Positions 10,701-23,852 of a stretch of DNA of 64,000 bases are shown here, in pieces. The notes beneath the pieces were generated by a model that saw only the letters and a list, made by a program, of their open reading frames with translations, had not been told where the DNA came from and searched no databases. A program made the position numbers and the translations under genes. The stretch is taken from the NCBI GenBank assembly GCA_000708835.1, contig DF237029.1:24658-88657 (forward strand), written 5' to 3'. This DNA comes from Klebsormidium nitens (Eukaryota; Streptophyta; Klebsormidiophyceae; Klebsormidiales; Klebsormidiaceae). How positions within the stretch are numbered: the first letter of the stretch is position 1; every line of letters begins with the position of its first letter.

Positions 10701-13700
10701 CAGACAAGTCGCTGCGCTGCGTTGATTCACTGATGAGATTCGCAGTGCACAGCTGGCGGTAAGGGGAGCGAACGCATGCAGAGCAAGACAAGAGGATGTA
10801 GATTGCCTGCGTCAGCAGCAGCGGAGCTTTTGATTGTATCAGCATCTGGCTGAGTGCCGAATAACGTTGACACCTGTGCCGGCTGGTCTCTCTCCTCAGG
10901 GGCGTAACCAACTGACCAAGCGCGCCAACACCCTCTTTCAGGTCATAGACGTACATTGATAGATCGCAACCTGTTGCACACGAAAGGTGACGTTTTGGAA
11001 AAGAAGGGTGTCACCTGCTGGAAAAAGACGAGCCCCGTCCCGATGGTCAGCGCCTTGATGTTGGGCCCCGTCAGCAGCTCCTTCCACGCGTCCGCGCCCA
11101 GGTCCTCGCCCTTGTCCGCATTCAGGGCGTCCAGAATGCCGGCCACCTGGCCAAGAGAAAGACCCATCAGTCGCCTCAACAAGAAAATTCACGCTTGCTA
11201 ATGGCATCCTTATGGAATGCTTTTGGAATGAGGGGATTTGAACTTCGGCCTCACCGAGCTGGTGAGGAATGGAGCCGCATGCGGGTTGACGAAATGGTCG
11301 AGCTCTTCCTCACAAATGAGCACTCCGGCTCATACGAGAAGGAGATGACACTGCCCGCTTTCAAGTCCTCAGATTCTTGCACCTCTTCGGGGTTTCCTTG
11401 CACGTCTGAAGCCCCCAAAGCTTGGCGGTCCAACTCACTTGCAGCAGCAGTTGATTCCTCAATTGTTCAAATCCATCCGGGCAAGTCTCACATGCCCTGC
11501 CGTCTCTTCCTCCGCCAGAGGAGCCGTTTACTGCCAAATTTCGCTTCCGCAACCAACCCGACCACTCCGCACGAGCTCACACCTCTCCAACAGACAATTC
11601 GAGAACCTAAAACCCTTACACCTCACGACCATCAAACTTCGAAAAGCCTCGACAACTGTACCTGCTCGTCCGCCTGCTCGTCCGACGCCCTCGCCCCGCG
11701 CAGCCGCTTCAGGCATGTGCGCGCCTCCCCCTTGAGCTGCGAGGGATCCCCCTTGTCGTCGCACGCCCGCAGGAGCAGCCAGCGGGGAGACTCGGGCAGC
11801 CACAGCATTCCGGCGGCCATCAGAACGGCGGCCGGAGCGGAAAGGCCGTACATCCAGCGCCAGCCGCCGACCTCGCCGATCTCAAAGTAGCCGCCCAAAT
11901 AGCCCAACTGCAGAAGTAGGTGGGCGTGAGATTTGAGCGTGAAGGGGAAGGGTAGGCGACGGTTGTGTTGCCAGAGATGGTTTCAGTCAAGTGTAGGAAC
12001 GGGTTTGATTTTGCAGTGGACGGAGAAGAGAGCCGAAGAGAGTGTAAAGCTTGAGGAAACGAGGTTGCACGCCGGATGGGTTATCGCAAAACGACAGTCA
12101 CTGGCAGCCCTGTCTTCTAACCTGTCGCGCAAAGCTGAAGCACGGGAACCAGTCGCCTTCCGCAAGGCCGGCACTGGCTTACGAAGTGCCGACACGAGGA
12201 ACGACTTGAGACTCATTCTATTTTACCTGGGCTCCGACTCGTTGGGTGGAATGGGCAAAGGTTTGACAGAAGGGTACGAGTTACGAACCGAATCTCAAAG
12301 GCAAGCTAGCAGACTTACCAGGATGCCCCCCACGATGAAGGCCTCCTTGAGCGAGATGAGCGTCCCGCGCACCTTGCTGGGCGCCGTCTCTGCTATGTAC
12401 ATTGGGGCCCCGTGCATGGCCTGCAAAGGAGACAACTCCAGTGAGGCGAGTTAGCAGTCACCACGAATTGGGACGTCGGTTTTGAGAGAATCCAGCCACA
12501 AATAGGAGCTTTCTCCACATCTTTAATTTCTTGAGCCTCCTTATAGTGCTCTCGAACGATAGGACAACCCAAACCAAAGCACAAGCAGGCCGAGATAGTT
12601 TGCTGGGCCAATCGGGCTGGACACTTCTGTGCAAGTGTACCAACATAAGTGTTGGGTGTGCGCGGTCTCATCTCATCGATCAAGTGGTTGCACGATTTTC
12701 TTCCCGAAACAGGTTTTGGCGAGTCGTGTTGAAATGGTGGCTATGGGTCGTATGTAGAAGAGAGCCGCTCAGGAGTCACCAGCACTATAACCCAGATTAA
12801 TTAAGAAGAGCGGCAGGGTAATCAGCCCAATTTCATGAAGTGGCTCCAGGTCGAACGTTGAAGAGAGTCGACCCAAAGGACTCACCAGCCCAATCCCCAA
12901 CCCGTATGCAACCCTTCCCGCGACCAGCGCCGGAAGCGAGGGGGCAAACGCCATAAGCAACGCGCCGATCAAGTAGAGCGCGGCCGCAGAAAGCAGCTCT
13001 TTCCGCCGCCCTGCATGTGCCTTGGGTTTATTCTCCACATGGTCTTTCTTCCTAAGAGATTGTCTTTGCAAAAGCGAGGACACTGGCAGTGCGCGAGTCT
13101 CGAACGTGCGAGCCACAGTAGCGCAGAGCTCTGCAGGCACGTAGTCGTCACCAATAGCCGTTTGCATGTGCTGTAGGACTGTGTCTCCTTGTCCTTACTG
13201 GAGAGGTCACTTCTGGACACTTCTGGGTTAGCCTGACATGGCAGATGGGAAGGCAAGCCATGGCTTGGGTCTCGAGCAGGGGTGAGGGTTGCCTTCGGTC
13301 TCACCGATAGGGTCGGCAATGAGGTATGCCAGAATGGACCCCAGAAGCGCCCCACCCAGCGATCCGCTGACGACCAGGCCGGTGGCGAGGGGGGAAAGGT
13401 CGAACCAGGTGGTGCCACTCAAGGCAGCGTCCTGCGAAACGTTTGCATACCAGTGAAACTGAATAAGCGGCGGAGAGGTTGCTGGAAAGTTTCAAGCATA
13501 CGTCGAACAACGGCGGTAGTATCTCCAACATTCTGAATACTGGCATTTTGAAGCAGGGGATACCACAGTGGAGCAGCTAGCAGAGAAAGACATGCCACTG
13601 ACCAAGCGTGCAGGAATGTGCTTGATGTAGCAAGGAGGAAAGGGTGGTCATACAGACTGGCTTGAGCATCTTCATCAGAAATTATACACAGAGAGAGACT

Positions 13701-14801
13701 TTGCTGACGCCCCCCACCTTCAGCGATATCACTGCCCCGCTGGTGGCGCCAATGTCGTAGCCAAACAGCGCCCCCCCAATGGCCGGAAAAACGAACCTGT
13801 CGAGAGTGTTTGTTGCACTTCTCAAATGTCGCACTTTGTCCGGGCATAGTGCAAGTGATCTGACTTGTATGCAGAATTGGAATGTTATACACTGATGAGG
13901 AACTTCTCCGCATTCTTTAAGAATGTGGCAGGCAGACTTCACAAAGCGCAACACTTACGGTAGCGCGACGGCACTCCAATCAATATCTTCCGGAGGGGGG
14001 CTAGGGGGCTCAGTTGCAGGATCCTCTGCATCTATAACCTGGACAGCTCCTTCCTGCAACAAATACCATAACTTAAAGCGGTTTGGCATAGGCCCTGCTT
14101 TATTTAGACGTCCCTCAATGCCTGAAAAAATGCTGCTAGTGAGTAAACTTGTGCACACCACACCACCCAAAGTGACTCATCAGGATCTCGACAAAAATCT
14201 CTACGAATTAATCTGGTCAAACGGACGGTCCTTGAGAAAGTTGATTGTGGAATGGGGAATGCATTTAAATGTCTTGGGTTTTGATAAACTCTCCGAGACT
14301 AACCACTGGGCAACGTTCAATCAGACATTCCCTCTATTTCCAGCCTTCACTACTGAAAACCTGTTGAATTTTAAGTGTGATTGAATATAACATGACATTA
14401 TCTTGTCAAGGATGCTTTGACCAATTGCATGCTGGATTAATCAGCTTAGTTCTGCGCCATTTACATTGCACTTGTGACACATGAATCATGCCATTCTTTG
14501 GACTCGACGGTTGCAGCAATTGATGGAAGCACACCTGCTTTTCAGCTCTGGCCCGTGCAGAAGGTCTGCGCTTCTCCAAACTCCATGTCTTCGCCCCAAG
14601 AAGGGATGACTGCGAATCCATTGAACCTTGTGTCGATGTCTTCCTTAGCGAGCAAACCTTTGCAAATTTTCGATGAATGTTGGGATTCCGTACTTTCCCA
14701 GCGCTGAAGCCTGAACTTTGAGTCTGCTCCCTTCTCCCTGGCGTCGGAGGAAGGAAGCAGTGCTTGATAAAAGTAGTCTGGAAGCTGAAACTGGTAGCCA
14801 T
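7763..14801 (-). CDS. D-xylose-proton symporter-like sugar transporter, plastid type (major facilitator superfamily)
   Basis: The exons in transcript order are 14801-14535, 14053-13959, 13796-13718, 13431-13305, 13010-12886, 12420-12319, 11907-11662, 11146-11015, 10615-10568, 10099-10037, 9661-9581, 9106-9008, 8600-8463 and 7900-7763 (the first is the least certain). They join in frame to 579 aa. The first ~89 residues are Ser/Arg-rich with few acidic residues, as in a chloroplast transit peptide. The carrier domain follows, with 12 predicted membrane spans. It shows FGYDIGATSGA in the first span, IADPIGRRKEL in loop 2-3, PESPRWLLL after span 6, QQVTGQPSVLYYA in span 7, DKAGRRPLLL in loop 8-9 and the terminal VPETKGLSLEEIE. 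The order and wording fit the plant sugar/H+ symporter-like group (Arabidopsis At5g59250/At5g17010 type). The substrate is inferred to be a hexose or pentose moved with protons across the inner plastid envelope. One donor (CAG|GTCCGC after 9008) is atypical. Confidence 0.9.
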
Positions 14802-15615
14802 TTCTATCGAAACCTACTGCCAGGCAATGCAGGCTGGTCCATACGGAGCGCTTTCTCTTCTCCTCAGTGAAGCTCAGGCTTGATCAGGGTGCATGCGAGA
14901 TTGTAAAATATCATGTAGGATATTATGGCGGCTTGCCCATCACAATGTCCATGCATGATGCGGACCATTGGCATGATCAAAGGTGCACTGTGACATCACT
15001 CTCTCGCCACGTGTCGAGATCGCATAAGCCGCAGTCCGACTACGTTTTCCACAGCCGTCCGATCCAACTAACTTTCAAGGCAGTTGCTCTTCGACCTTCA
15101 ACGGTATGGCCGGTATGCAAAGCAGCTTGCGCTGCAATCGCGCTTGCGCCGTCAATTGAACAGCAGCAGGTTTACGCTTCCTTCTTTTGGAGCTCGATCA
15201 GTCTTTGAGTTCCAAACAACGAGACAATGCACTTGTTCAAAGTTGAATTTTTGCAGGTGGAAAGAACAGGAAAGAAACATTAACTTTTAGTGGTGGTAGA
15301 CCAGTACATGGTTCCTGGCTCACCGCGTCACTCGCTTCAATGGCTTCACAAATTGAGCTGCAGCAGCTGGGCTATTTAAGATGATAAGGCTTAAGTCGGT
15401 TATGTATGAATACACAACCTCGAAAAGCGAGGGTTTCTTGAGACGCAACCTGACCACTAGCTGCATTCATTGACTCGGCGTGCAAAAACTTGAGAGACTT
15501 GGCCACACACCGTCTGGGCTGCCTGACCCTCTTGATCAAACTAGGTTTCCAACGTCATTGATGTGGTTCGGACCTTGACGTTAGTGCTTCAGGTTGGTAG
15601 CTCCAAAAGCCGACC
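14802..15615. promoter_or_regulatory. divergent intergenic region, likely shared 5' control region
   Basis: This 814-base gap separates the start of the sugar carrier (-) from the start of the cation-chloride cotransporter (+). It must hold both promoters and 5' UTRs. I see no coding ORF and no defined motif that I can name with confidence. Confidence 0.5.
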
Positions 15616-18600
15616 ATGAATGAAAGCCTATCAAATGAGTCGCTGGACAGTGCAGTAGACTCTTCCATCAACAGAATGGAGAGCCAAGGGACCTCAAGTA
15701 GCAGCGGCAAGCGAGGACGAGAAGACTCGATGACAGCATCAGGGGTGGAGGCCTCAACAGGCCATCTTGGAACCTTGAATGGGGTCCTCATCCCCACTTG
15801 TGAGAATATGTAAGTTCCATCTGGATATTATTTTCAGTTACGGCTTGGTACAGAAGCTTTGCAACATTAGTGTCAACATGATATTCCTGCAGCTGACTAA
15901 AAGATCTAGTATACCAGAGGTGGCTGGAGGTAGCGCAACCTTCTGACCAATATAAGAAGGCTTCATTGAGGCTTACCTCATTCCGGTTACCTGCTATGCC
16001 TTTACTACGCTCTTGTCAATGCAGGTGGGGTGTTCTCATCTTTCTGCGCTTCTACGCGGTGGTGGGGAATGCTGGGGTTTGGCAGGTAAGAGAAACTGCG
16101 CAAAGGAAACTCATCATCCAAGATCTGTTGCCATGTCTGCTGTCAGAACAGCCCCAAACACCAGAACACAATATCGAATTGAGGTTGCGCCTCTCCTGAT
16201 CCTTCCTCCACACTGACATTCGCCATCTCTTTGCAGTCATTCACAATAGTCCTGGTTTCCTTTCTCTGCTCGCTGCTGACAACACTATCATTGAGCGCAG
16301 TGGCCACGAATGGAAAAGCGGTGAGTGCGAAGCGGACATTAAGGCCAGCTTATCATGCACTAGTCTCAACGTCAGTGCACAACAACTCTTCCATAAGAAG
16401 CTCGGCATTCAATGTAACTGCATGTCTTTGCTCGTCTTTTTGACACGAAATCCACAGCTGCTCTTCTCTTTGGATGTTACATTTTGGAGGTGGACCATTA
16501 ATTCATGTTAGTGCTCTCACTGGATGCACAATCTGATTTTGATCGTCTGGATTGTCCAGGAAGAAGGTGGCACCTACTACCTTATCAGTCGAGCGCTGGG
16601 CCCTCGAATAGGCGGAGCAGTCGGTTGCATGTACTACCTTGGAGTTGCCCTCTTGGCAGTCCTTGAGACGCTTGGCGCAATAGAGATGCTTCTCTTCACA
16701 TTCCCCAGCCTCCATATAACCGCGGCTACTCGAATCCTGAGCGCCATCCTGCTCATCGCTTTGGGGATCCTGGTAGGGTACAGACTCTTTCATGCATCCG
16801 AATTGCAGACGGTCAAATCGATCAGGCTAAGAGTGATCGTTGAAGAGGCTTCGTACAGGATGGTCCACCCCGCTCATCTCTTCAAAATAGTGCATCAATC
16901 GTTCTACTCGGAATCCCTCGGCACCTACCAGCTACGTTTAGCCAAAAATCAAATCAATATTGGTTCAAAACCTTTTCTTTGATCTCCATACAGGTCTTCT
17001 GTGGCATCAAGTTTGTAAGCCGGCTGGGTGTCGTCTTTTTCGGCGTCTGCTTGTACACAATGGCCAGCTTCTACATTGGACTTGCACTAGCTCCCAAGCA
17101 CAACCTCCCGGCGGAGGTCACTGGCCTCTCGTTTTCAACTCTTAGGAGCAACTGGGACCCTGGCTATGCGCATGGTGAGTCTCACTCGACACCACCAACC
17201 GGTTGCCAAAGTTGCCAAAGTTGGCCAGGTAGCAGTATGAGGTCTCACTTGAGAAGGAGCATGACCCTTCTTGTTGTCTCTTCAAGTCAAAGTGTCCGAG
17301 TATTGAGAACTCAAGAAGGCTGGTTTTGAAGGTAAGGCAAAAAGTGCTGACCGAAACGATAATTGAACAGCAGACAATGGATGTAAACGATGCGGTCGGC
17401 GCAAAGACAGGCCGCGTCATCCATTTGCAGCATCTGATTAGCAGTCCTGATTTTCGTACGCAGGCATGGACTACTCTGCGGCTCTCAGTATCTTCTTTCC
17501 ATGCTTCACTGGCATCCTGTCCGGAGCCGACAGAGCCAGTTCTCTTCGGAATCCTGCAAGAAGCATTCCCATTGGAACTCTCGGGGCCATTTGCGTCAGT
17601 CTGGTGAGTGACAAGTGCTCTTGGTCTGTAACTCAGTAAATGCATCGCAGTTCTCGGATAAACCGGCACATTGAATCGATCTCGCTCCCTCTGTTTGGAG
17701 CAGTGGTCTGCTTCTGAGATGTTCAAGATTGCCTCGCTATCGAGCTGGTTGACCTGCGAGATGAGTCCTCTGAACCGGTTCTCCATTTTGCAGGTAATCT
17801 ATCTGTCCTACTTTGGTCTTTGGGGCGCCGTCGCTCTCCGGCCGTACTTGCGGGGCGACCTCTCGACTGGAGGCGGCGGGCATGGCGACGCGTCCATCGT
17901 CGCCGACATCGTGTGGCCCTCTGCCATCGTCACGCAGCTGGGCATCATCATTGCGTCCATCAGTCAAGCGCTACAGTGCCTCGTGACGGCCCCTCGGCTG
18001 ATCCAGGTGCGCATCTCGACTTTCTGCCCGGTCGAAAGAGATACACAGGACGTCGTACCTTTTGAGGTTGAGAAAAATTGTTGAGATCCTGGGAGATTGT
18101 TCACAGATTTCAAACTTGTACCCAGCAGTTGTCAGTTTGGCGGCCTTCTGGTACCGCCACGGGTGACTGTTTCTATATAATCATGAGCTCTTGAGCCTGC
18201 GCTCCCTGTTTGCAGCAAGCAGGTGTTAATCCGCTCACTCAAAACTTCAGATCCATTTCCTTGCTTCCCTACCCGTCCTTGACGCGACACTCGTTCGCAG
18301 GCCATCTCCGCAGACGGCGTAGTCCCGTTCCTGGCCCCGCTGGCCCGCCTCCGCAACAACGAACCGCAGCGCGCCCTGATCTTCACGGTCATCTTCTGCG
18401 TGTGCGCCTCCATGATCGGCAGCCTGGACCTGGTGGCGCCCCTCACCTCCGTCTGCTTCCTCACCTGCTACGCCGCGCTCAACCTGTCGTGCCTCCTTTT
18501 CACGGTCCTCAAAGCCCCCAGGTCAGCACGCAATAGCTTGAACCGAAAAAGAGATGGAGTGCCCGCTTGGAACATGCCTGAAAGTTCTGCTTGGCTTCGT

Positions 18601-21600
18601 TCCCTTTGAAAGTAGTTGAAAGTTCAAGTACTAAACTTCACTTGACGGTCGTTGGTCTCAAACCAGACATCCATCCCCTAATAACATGATCTCCTCTTGG
18701 CAAGGGCTAGAAATTCTCCCCTCACTGTGAAGCCTTTCACGGCAATCTCCAACGTCTCTGATTTATTCAGCTTTTCAAATCCAGGCAAGCAGATACTCGT
18801 GTAGGCAAGCACCTAAAACCAAAAGGCCAGCCTTTTGGAATGTCGAAAGTTAGAGCCCTATCGTCCGCAGCTGGCGCCCCTCGTGGCGGTACTACAGCTG
18901 GGCGACGGCGCTGGCGGGCTTCCTGGGCTGCTTCGCGCTCATGTTCGCCATCGTGTGGTACTGGGCGCTGGCCGCCATCTTCCTGGCGGCGCTGCTGTAC
19001 ATCTACATCGACTACCGCCAGGTGCAGGTCGACTGGGGCACCGGCCTGGGGGGGCTCCGCCTGCAGCTCGCCGTGCAGGCCATCCTCAGCGCCGGCCGGG
19101 AGGTCAGCGCCGGGCTCGACTCGCTTTTCGTTCGACGACTTGCTTGATACAAATATGTCCGGTTTAGATTCGAACGGGAACGTCCACACTGTCTGGTGCG
19201 CAGACTCTCCAGTTTAGATATGCTCCTCCGCTTTCGTGAGGTTCCATCTCTATGAAGGTCCGTATTGCTGCGCGCACCCAAGGATTGCCGTGGAAAAGTA
19301 GATTGTTTCACCGGTGAAAGTGCGGTAGGTGAACAGGCATGGCTATATGCTTGACCATGATAGTACGTGAGGCTGACGTACTTTGTTCTTTTCACAGAGC
19401 AAGTTTTCGGTCAACTGGCGGCCACAGCTGCTGGTGTTGGCGAAGCCGCAGAAGCAGTGGGACGACGAAGGCAGCCGCAACACTGACAACGAGATACTGT
19501 CGTTCGCGTCGCAGCTCAAAAAGGTAACCCTCAAATCAGAAGCCTCTTACCGCACCATTGGGACGCCTTTGCCGATTTACACTTAAGGTCTGTCCTACTA
19601 CAAGTGTTCTGCTTCAGCGCTTCGTTATCAGGTACTCTTTCTGGACTAAACATTCGGTCCCGTAAAGATGCTCGTTCGACGTGTGACGGAGGCAATAAGC
19701 AAGAGCTGCCTTCTCTTCAGCTTGTGAGCTGGGCTCAGGATTCAACATCTTGCTCTCTGGTGGCAGGGTAAGGGCCTTTGCGTCGTGAACGTCATCCTAG
19801 AGGGAAAGCTCTCGGAGTTGGCGGCCGAAGCACGACAAGAGCAGGTCAGTACGTCGGCACGGTTGCTGTGTACAGCACCCAGAAATTAAGGTGCTCCTGC
19901 CTCTTCGAGGAAGCTTGATGATGAAACGAAAGGGTTTTCGTGCGAATCTCAGGTCAGGCGCGTTGCAAGTTGTTAAAACAATCCGCAATTTTAGGTCATA
20001 AAGATATACGGACTCCTGAACTCTATAAACGATTCATTGGCGTGGGAGAATCGAGGATTGCTTGAGGGTTGCTTTGCAAATGTTTCCTTTCCTGACATGC
20101 TTCCTCTAAGCGGAAATTCGAAATTGAAGGGAAGCTTTACAACATTTCTTGTTTTTCAAAGTCCAAAATAGCAGGAAAGGACAGGCTTGAGGATCCACTT
20201 CCGCTGCTGGTCACTTTTCTCATTCATGCTTCTCATATGTTTGCAGGAGGACCTAGAAGCTCGCATGGAGCATGAGAAGGTAGCTGGCTTTGCGCGCGCG
20301 CTGGTGGCGGCATCCTACCGACAGGGGAAGACGTGTGCCATTCAGACTGGAGGCCTGGGCAGCCTGGAACCCAACACGCTGCTGCTGGGATGGCCCGACA
20401 AGTGGCAGGAAACAGGCCACCGCGACTCGGGGGAGGTCAGCATCTGCCGCGCTACAAATGCGTCTTATAGTTTATGCGTTTGAAACTATTTATTTTGCAG
20501 ATATCTGAAGGCTCGCTTTCGTTTGGAAAAAGGTGACACGGAAAGCAAAGAACAAACGTGTAATTCTGAAGAGGGTAGGCAACACCCACCCTCAGTCACG
20601 GCTGAGAGAACTCGTGCTTTGAACCAAAAGTGCGTTTTTAAGGCCATCTAAAAGAATTGCCTCCGTCCGCAGATCTTCTTGGAGACGTTGGCGGAATGCA
20701 CCGCGACCGCGAAGGCGGCCCTCATCTGCATGCACATCCAGAACTTCCCGCGCGCGAATGAGAAGCAGCACGGCTTCATCGACGTCTGGTGGATCGTGCA
20801 CGACGGCGGTCTGCTCCTGCTGCTGGCGCACCTGCTTTCTCAGGTAACTCGCTCTCTGCTGAACATCATCACCGTACACGCTTTCTGAATGATTTCGGGG
20901 CAGACTTCAAGGCGGAGGTCAGCTTTCGAGGTGGAATGGGATTTCAGTAAACACCGCCAAGTGCATTCTAATTGATTAAACGTGAACAGCAGCTCGGCGG
21001 GGTCATTCGTATTCCCGGACACTCATTGGTGTCTCCACCTGCCGCTCTCTTCTTCGACCCTTTGCTCTACCCACAACGGCAATCAATTCCGGAAGCTGTC
21101 CGGTTTTCTCAATGTGTGAGAAGCGTGTTCTTCCGTCGTTCTGCAGCACCGTATCTGGAGATCCTGCAAGTTGCGCGTTCACACCGTGGCCGAGCAGCTC
21201 GACAACTCGGTGGCGGTCAAAGCCAACCTGCAGGCGCTGCTACAGCAGGTCAGGATCTTGCTCATGTCCAGATGCGGTTGTTTCCCGGGTATATCCTGCG
21301 CGAGTCGGAAATCTGATTTTGCTTGCCTGATCTGCCTCCTTTGAAGAAGAAATGATGCCGTTCAAGTCACCATCAGAATGCCAATCTGCATAGACTGGGC
21401 AGTCCCGAGGCCAAACTTGGCCCAGGTTTGGAGGAGCTGCCAGCACAGAGAGATCGTTTTCTGCCAATCCTCCAAAGACTACGATGCGAACCTGCCTAGC
21501 TGATTTCAGGAATTTGCTACAACTGCTTGTTATCTCGTCATTTCTACTGGAAGCGTGATCATTCTCCTTCCTCTCCTGTTCGAAGAACCCCCCACAAAGT

Positions 21601-23852
21601 GTCCGATTCTCGTTCCGCGGGTTTGAGATCTGAGTCGTCAGGACCCTTTTCTGATTGTACATGCTTTCAACCTCCATTCCGTGCATCTCACAGCGCGGAC
21701 CCCTCTTCGACTACAGCCAGGGCCAGTGACATTTCACCTTTCTCCGCCACCTTTGTGCAATGAGCTTTTGCATCCTGAAACTCGAAAACTCTAAAGTTAC
21801 GAAAACCCTTCACCAACCTGACACCCTCATTCCCCTGCAGGTGCGCATCGAGGCCGAGGTCGAGGTCGTCGAGATGGCGGACGAGGACCTGGCGCCGTAC
21901 ACGTACGATTACACGCTCCGCCTCGAGGAGGCGCAGGCGCACCTGGAAGGCCTCGCCGCGCAGCGCAAGGACAAGCCCGCGGGCCTGGAGAAGACCAGCT
22001 CATTCGCCGGGTCGTTTGCCCGGCGCCCCGAGGCGTACCTCAAGCTTGGCAAAGCAGACGATGGGATCGGGTCGTTGCAGGGCGGGGTGACGCCCCGGGC
22101 AGCCAGCATGCGGGCCAAGAGCGGACCGCTGCCGCGGTCCTTTCCGCAGGTGAGGAGGCGGGGCGGATGACGCGTCTTTGGGACTTGAGCGCGTGGTAGA
22201 GGTTGCTCTGTCGATGACGTCTAGATGATCGACCATCTGGCTAAGATCACCAGATTCTGGGCGTGTGAACGGAGTGACATACTCAACTCAACTGTCTTAC
22301 TAGACTCGTAACGTGCAATACAGAGGTTTCCCTGCGACAAACTCCGAATCCGTCCGACGCTCAGCAATAATAAATGGTAACGTTGATCGCTGTGTTCGAA
22401 ACCACTTCAAACCAGATCAAAGGAGGATCGATGTTTATGCATGATTTATAGGAATCAGGATACCAGCAAAAACTTGCACCCTGTGCCGGCCATTCCTGGA
22501 ACCGCTTTGTTCCTGACGCCGTCTCGTCGCGCGAGCTGATCATGACCCTATTTTGCAGCGCAATTGAGCCCCAGATCACCGCGCGAAGTGCGAACCTATC
22601 TCGCCGCGCACTTTCTGACCCCGTTCCGCGGCCTTGCAGGAGCTGCACATGGTTGATGGCGCGGCGCACGTGTCGCGGCAGGCCAGCCTGCGGCGCAGCG
22701 GTGAACTGGTGCTCACCATCGACGACATCCAAGCCGGGAAGCCAGGGCATTCCGTCCACAACCGGCGGTCCAGCACCGGGAGCAGCGGCGACGACGAGTT
22801 GCCCCGCCCAGAGGACCCGGGGAGGAGGCGGAGCGTCGTGGAAGGCGTCCCGGTCCTGCGCGCTCTCGGCAGCGCGGCCGGCCGCGAGAGCTTCCGCAAC
22901 AGCGGCCAGCTGGACGCCGTGCTCGGGGCGCCCAACCGGGGCGGCGCCACGCCGCGCGCGCGGCGCGCGGAGTCGATGACGGCGCTGCAGATGGCCGGGT
23001 TTGGGCAGGTGGAGAGCCGCCGCGCGTCGCGCTTTGGGGAGGGTTTGGGGGAAGGCGAGGGCGCGGGCGCGGGGCCGGTGTCGAACGGCTCGTTCACGGC
23101 CGGGGCGTCGATGCGGGATGGGAAGCAGACGCGGTTTGCGGACGAGATCGCGAAATTGGGGCCCCCGGAATGGGAAGACAAGCAAGTGGAGATGACGGGG
23201 ACCACCCTGGCTGCGGAGTCGGTGAAGCAGGCGCTCCGCGAGATGCAGGCGGCGGCGCGCGAGCGGCCGAACCCCCTCGAGCGGACCTGGGATACGTTCA
23301 CGCAAGCACACACGCCCAAGAGGCTGAATGACCTGATTCGTGAGAAGTCGGAGGTAAGGGATGCAGCCAGCAGGGGAGGCGTTGCATTTGAGTGCGGATG
23401 TATCTGTTGAGTCAGCGGATTCGATTTCAGAGCCACCATGCAGGTCTTACGGAGACGGAACTTGTGGAAGTATCTTCGGAAGGGTTGAACTTCGTTTGTG
23501 CTTTTTCAAGTCGTGATCGTGTTTAACAGTGAAATTCAGATTCGCCTTCTACAAAGAGTCTTCTTTGAAGCATTGAGCATCAAATTCCTCGACGAGCCTT
23601 CTTCACCGGGGTCCTTACGCACTTCGTTTATAGGTGTACCATATGCACACCTGTGAATAATGCTCATTCTCGTCTCCGCAGAGCGCTCGACTGGTGTTGA
23701 TCAACCTGCCTGATCCGCACATGAAGATGGATCCCGACCAATACATGGGCTATTGCGAAGAGTTGACTGCTGGAATTAGCAGGGTTCTGCTTGTTCACGG
23801 CACGGGCAAAGAAGTTTGGAGCTCTGCTCCCATGACCAAGGTGACCAAGTAA
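15616..23852 (+). CDS. cation-chloride cotransporter, SLC12 family, K-Cl cotransporter-like
   Basis: Seventeen exons (15616-15809, 16025-16085, 16237-16320, 16560-16772, 16994-17174, 17464-17603, 17794-18006, 18301-18521, 18871-19102, 19398-19523, 19767-19844, 20247-20435, 20673-20843, 21147-21248, 21841-22149, 22640-23353, 23682-23852) join in frame to 1132 aa. A short Ser-rich N-terminus (about 50 aa) leads into 12 membrane spans, then a large cytosolic SLC12 domain. Diagnostic stretches are SLSAVATNGK, YYLISRALGP, SIPIGT, VTAPRLIQAIS, NWRPQLLVL, GFIDVWWIVHDGG and AEVEVVEM; the last two are nearly as in animal KCC proteins. Plant CCC1 proteins have NWYPIPLVF where this has NWRPQLLVL. A ~300-residue Arg/Ser/Gly-rich insert (exons 15-16) separates the SLC12 domain from a conserved end (ARLVLINLPDP, VLLVHG). 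The role is inferred as electroneutral chloride-coupled cation transport. A likely K+-site residue is changed (see findings). Confidence 0.9.

Noticed and set aside
17142-17786. 214-codon minus-strand frame
   Set aside because: Covers introns and exon 6 of the cotransporter in antisense; no domain.
22361-23439. Long minus-strand frames of 316 and 287 codons
   Set aside because: They oppose the GC-rich exon 16 of the cotransporter; their Arg/Pro/Ser-rich content is typical of antisense reading.
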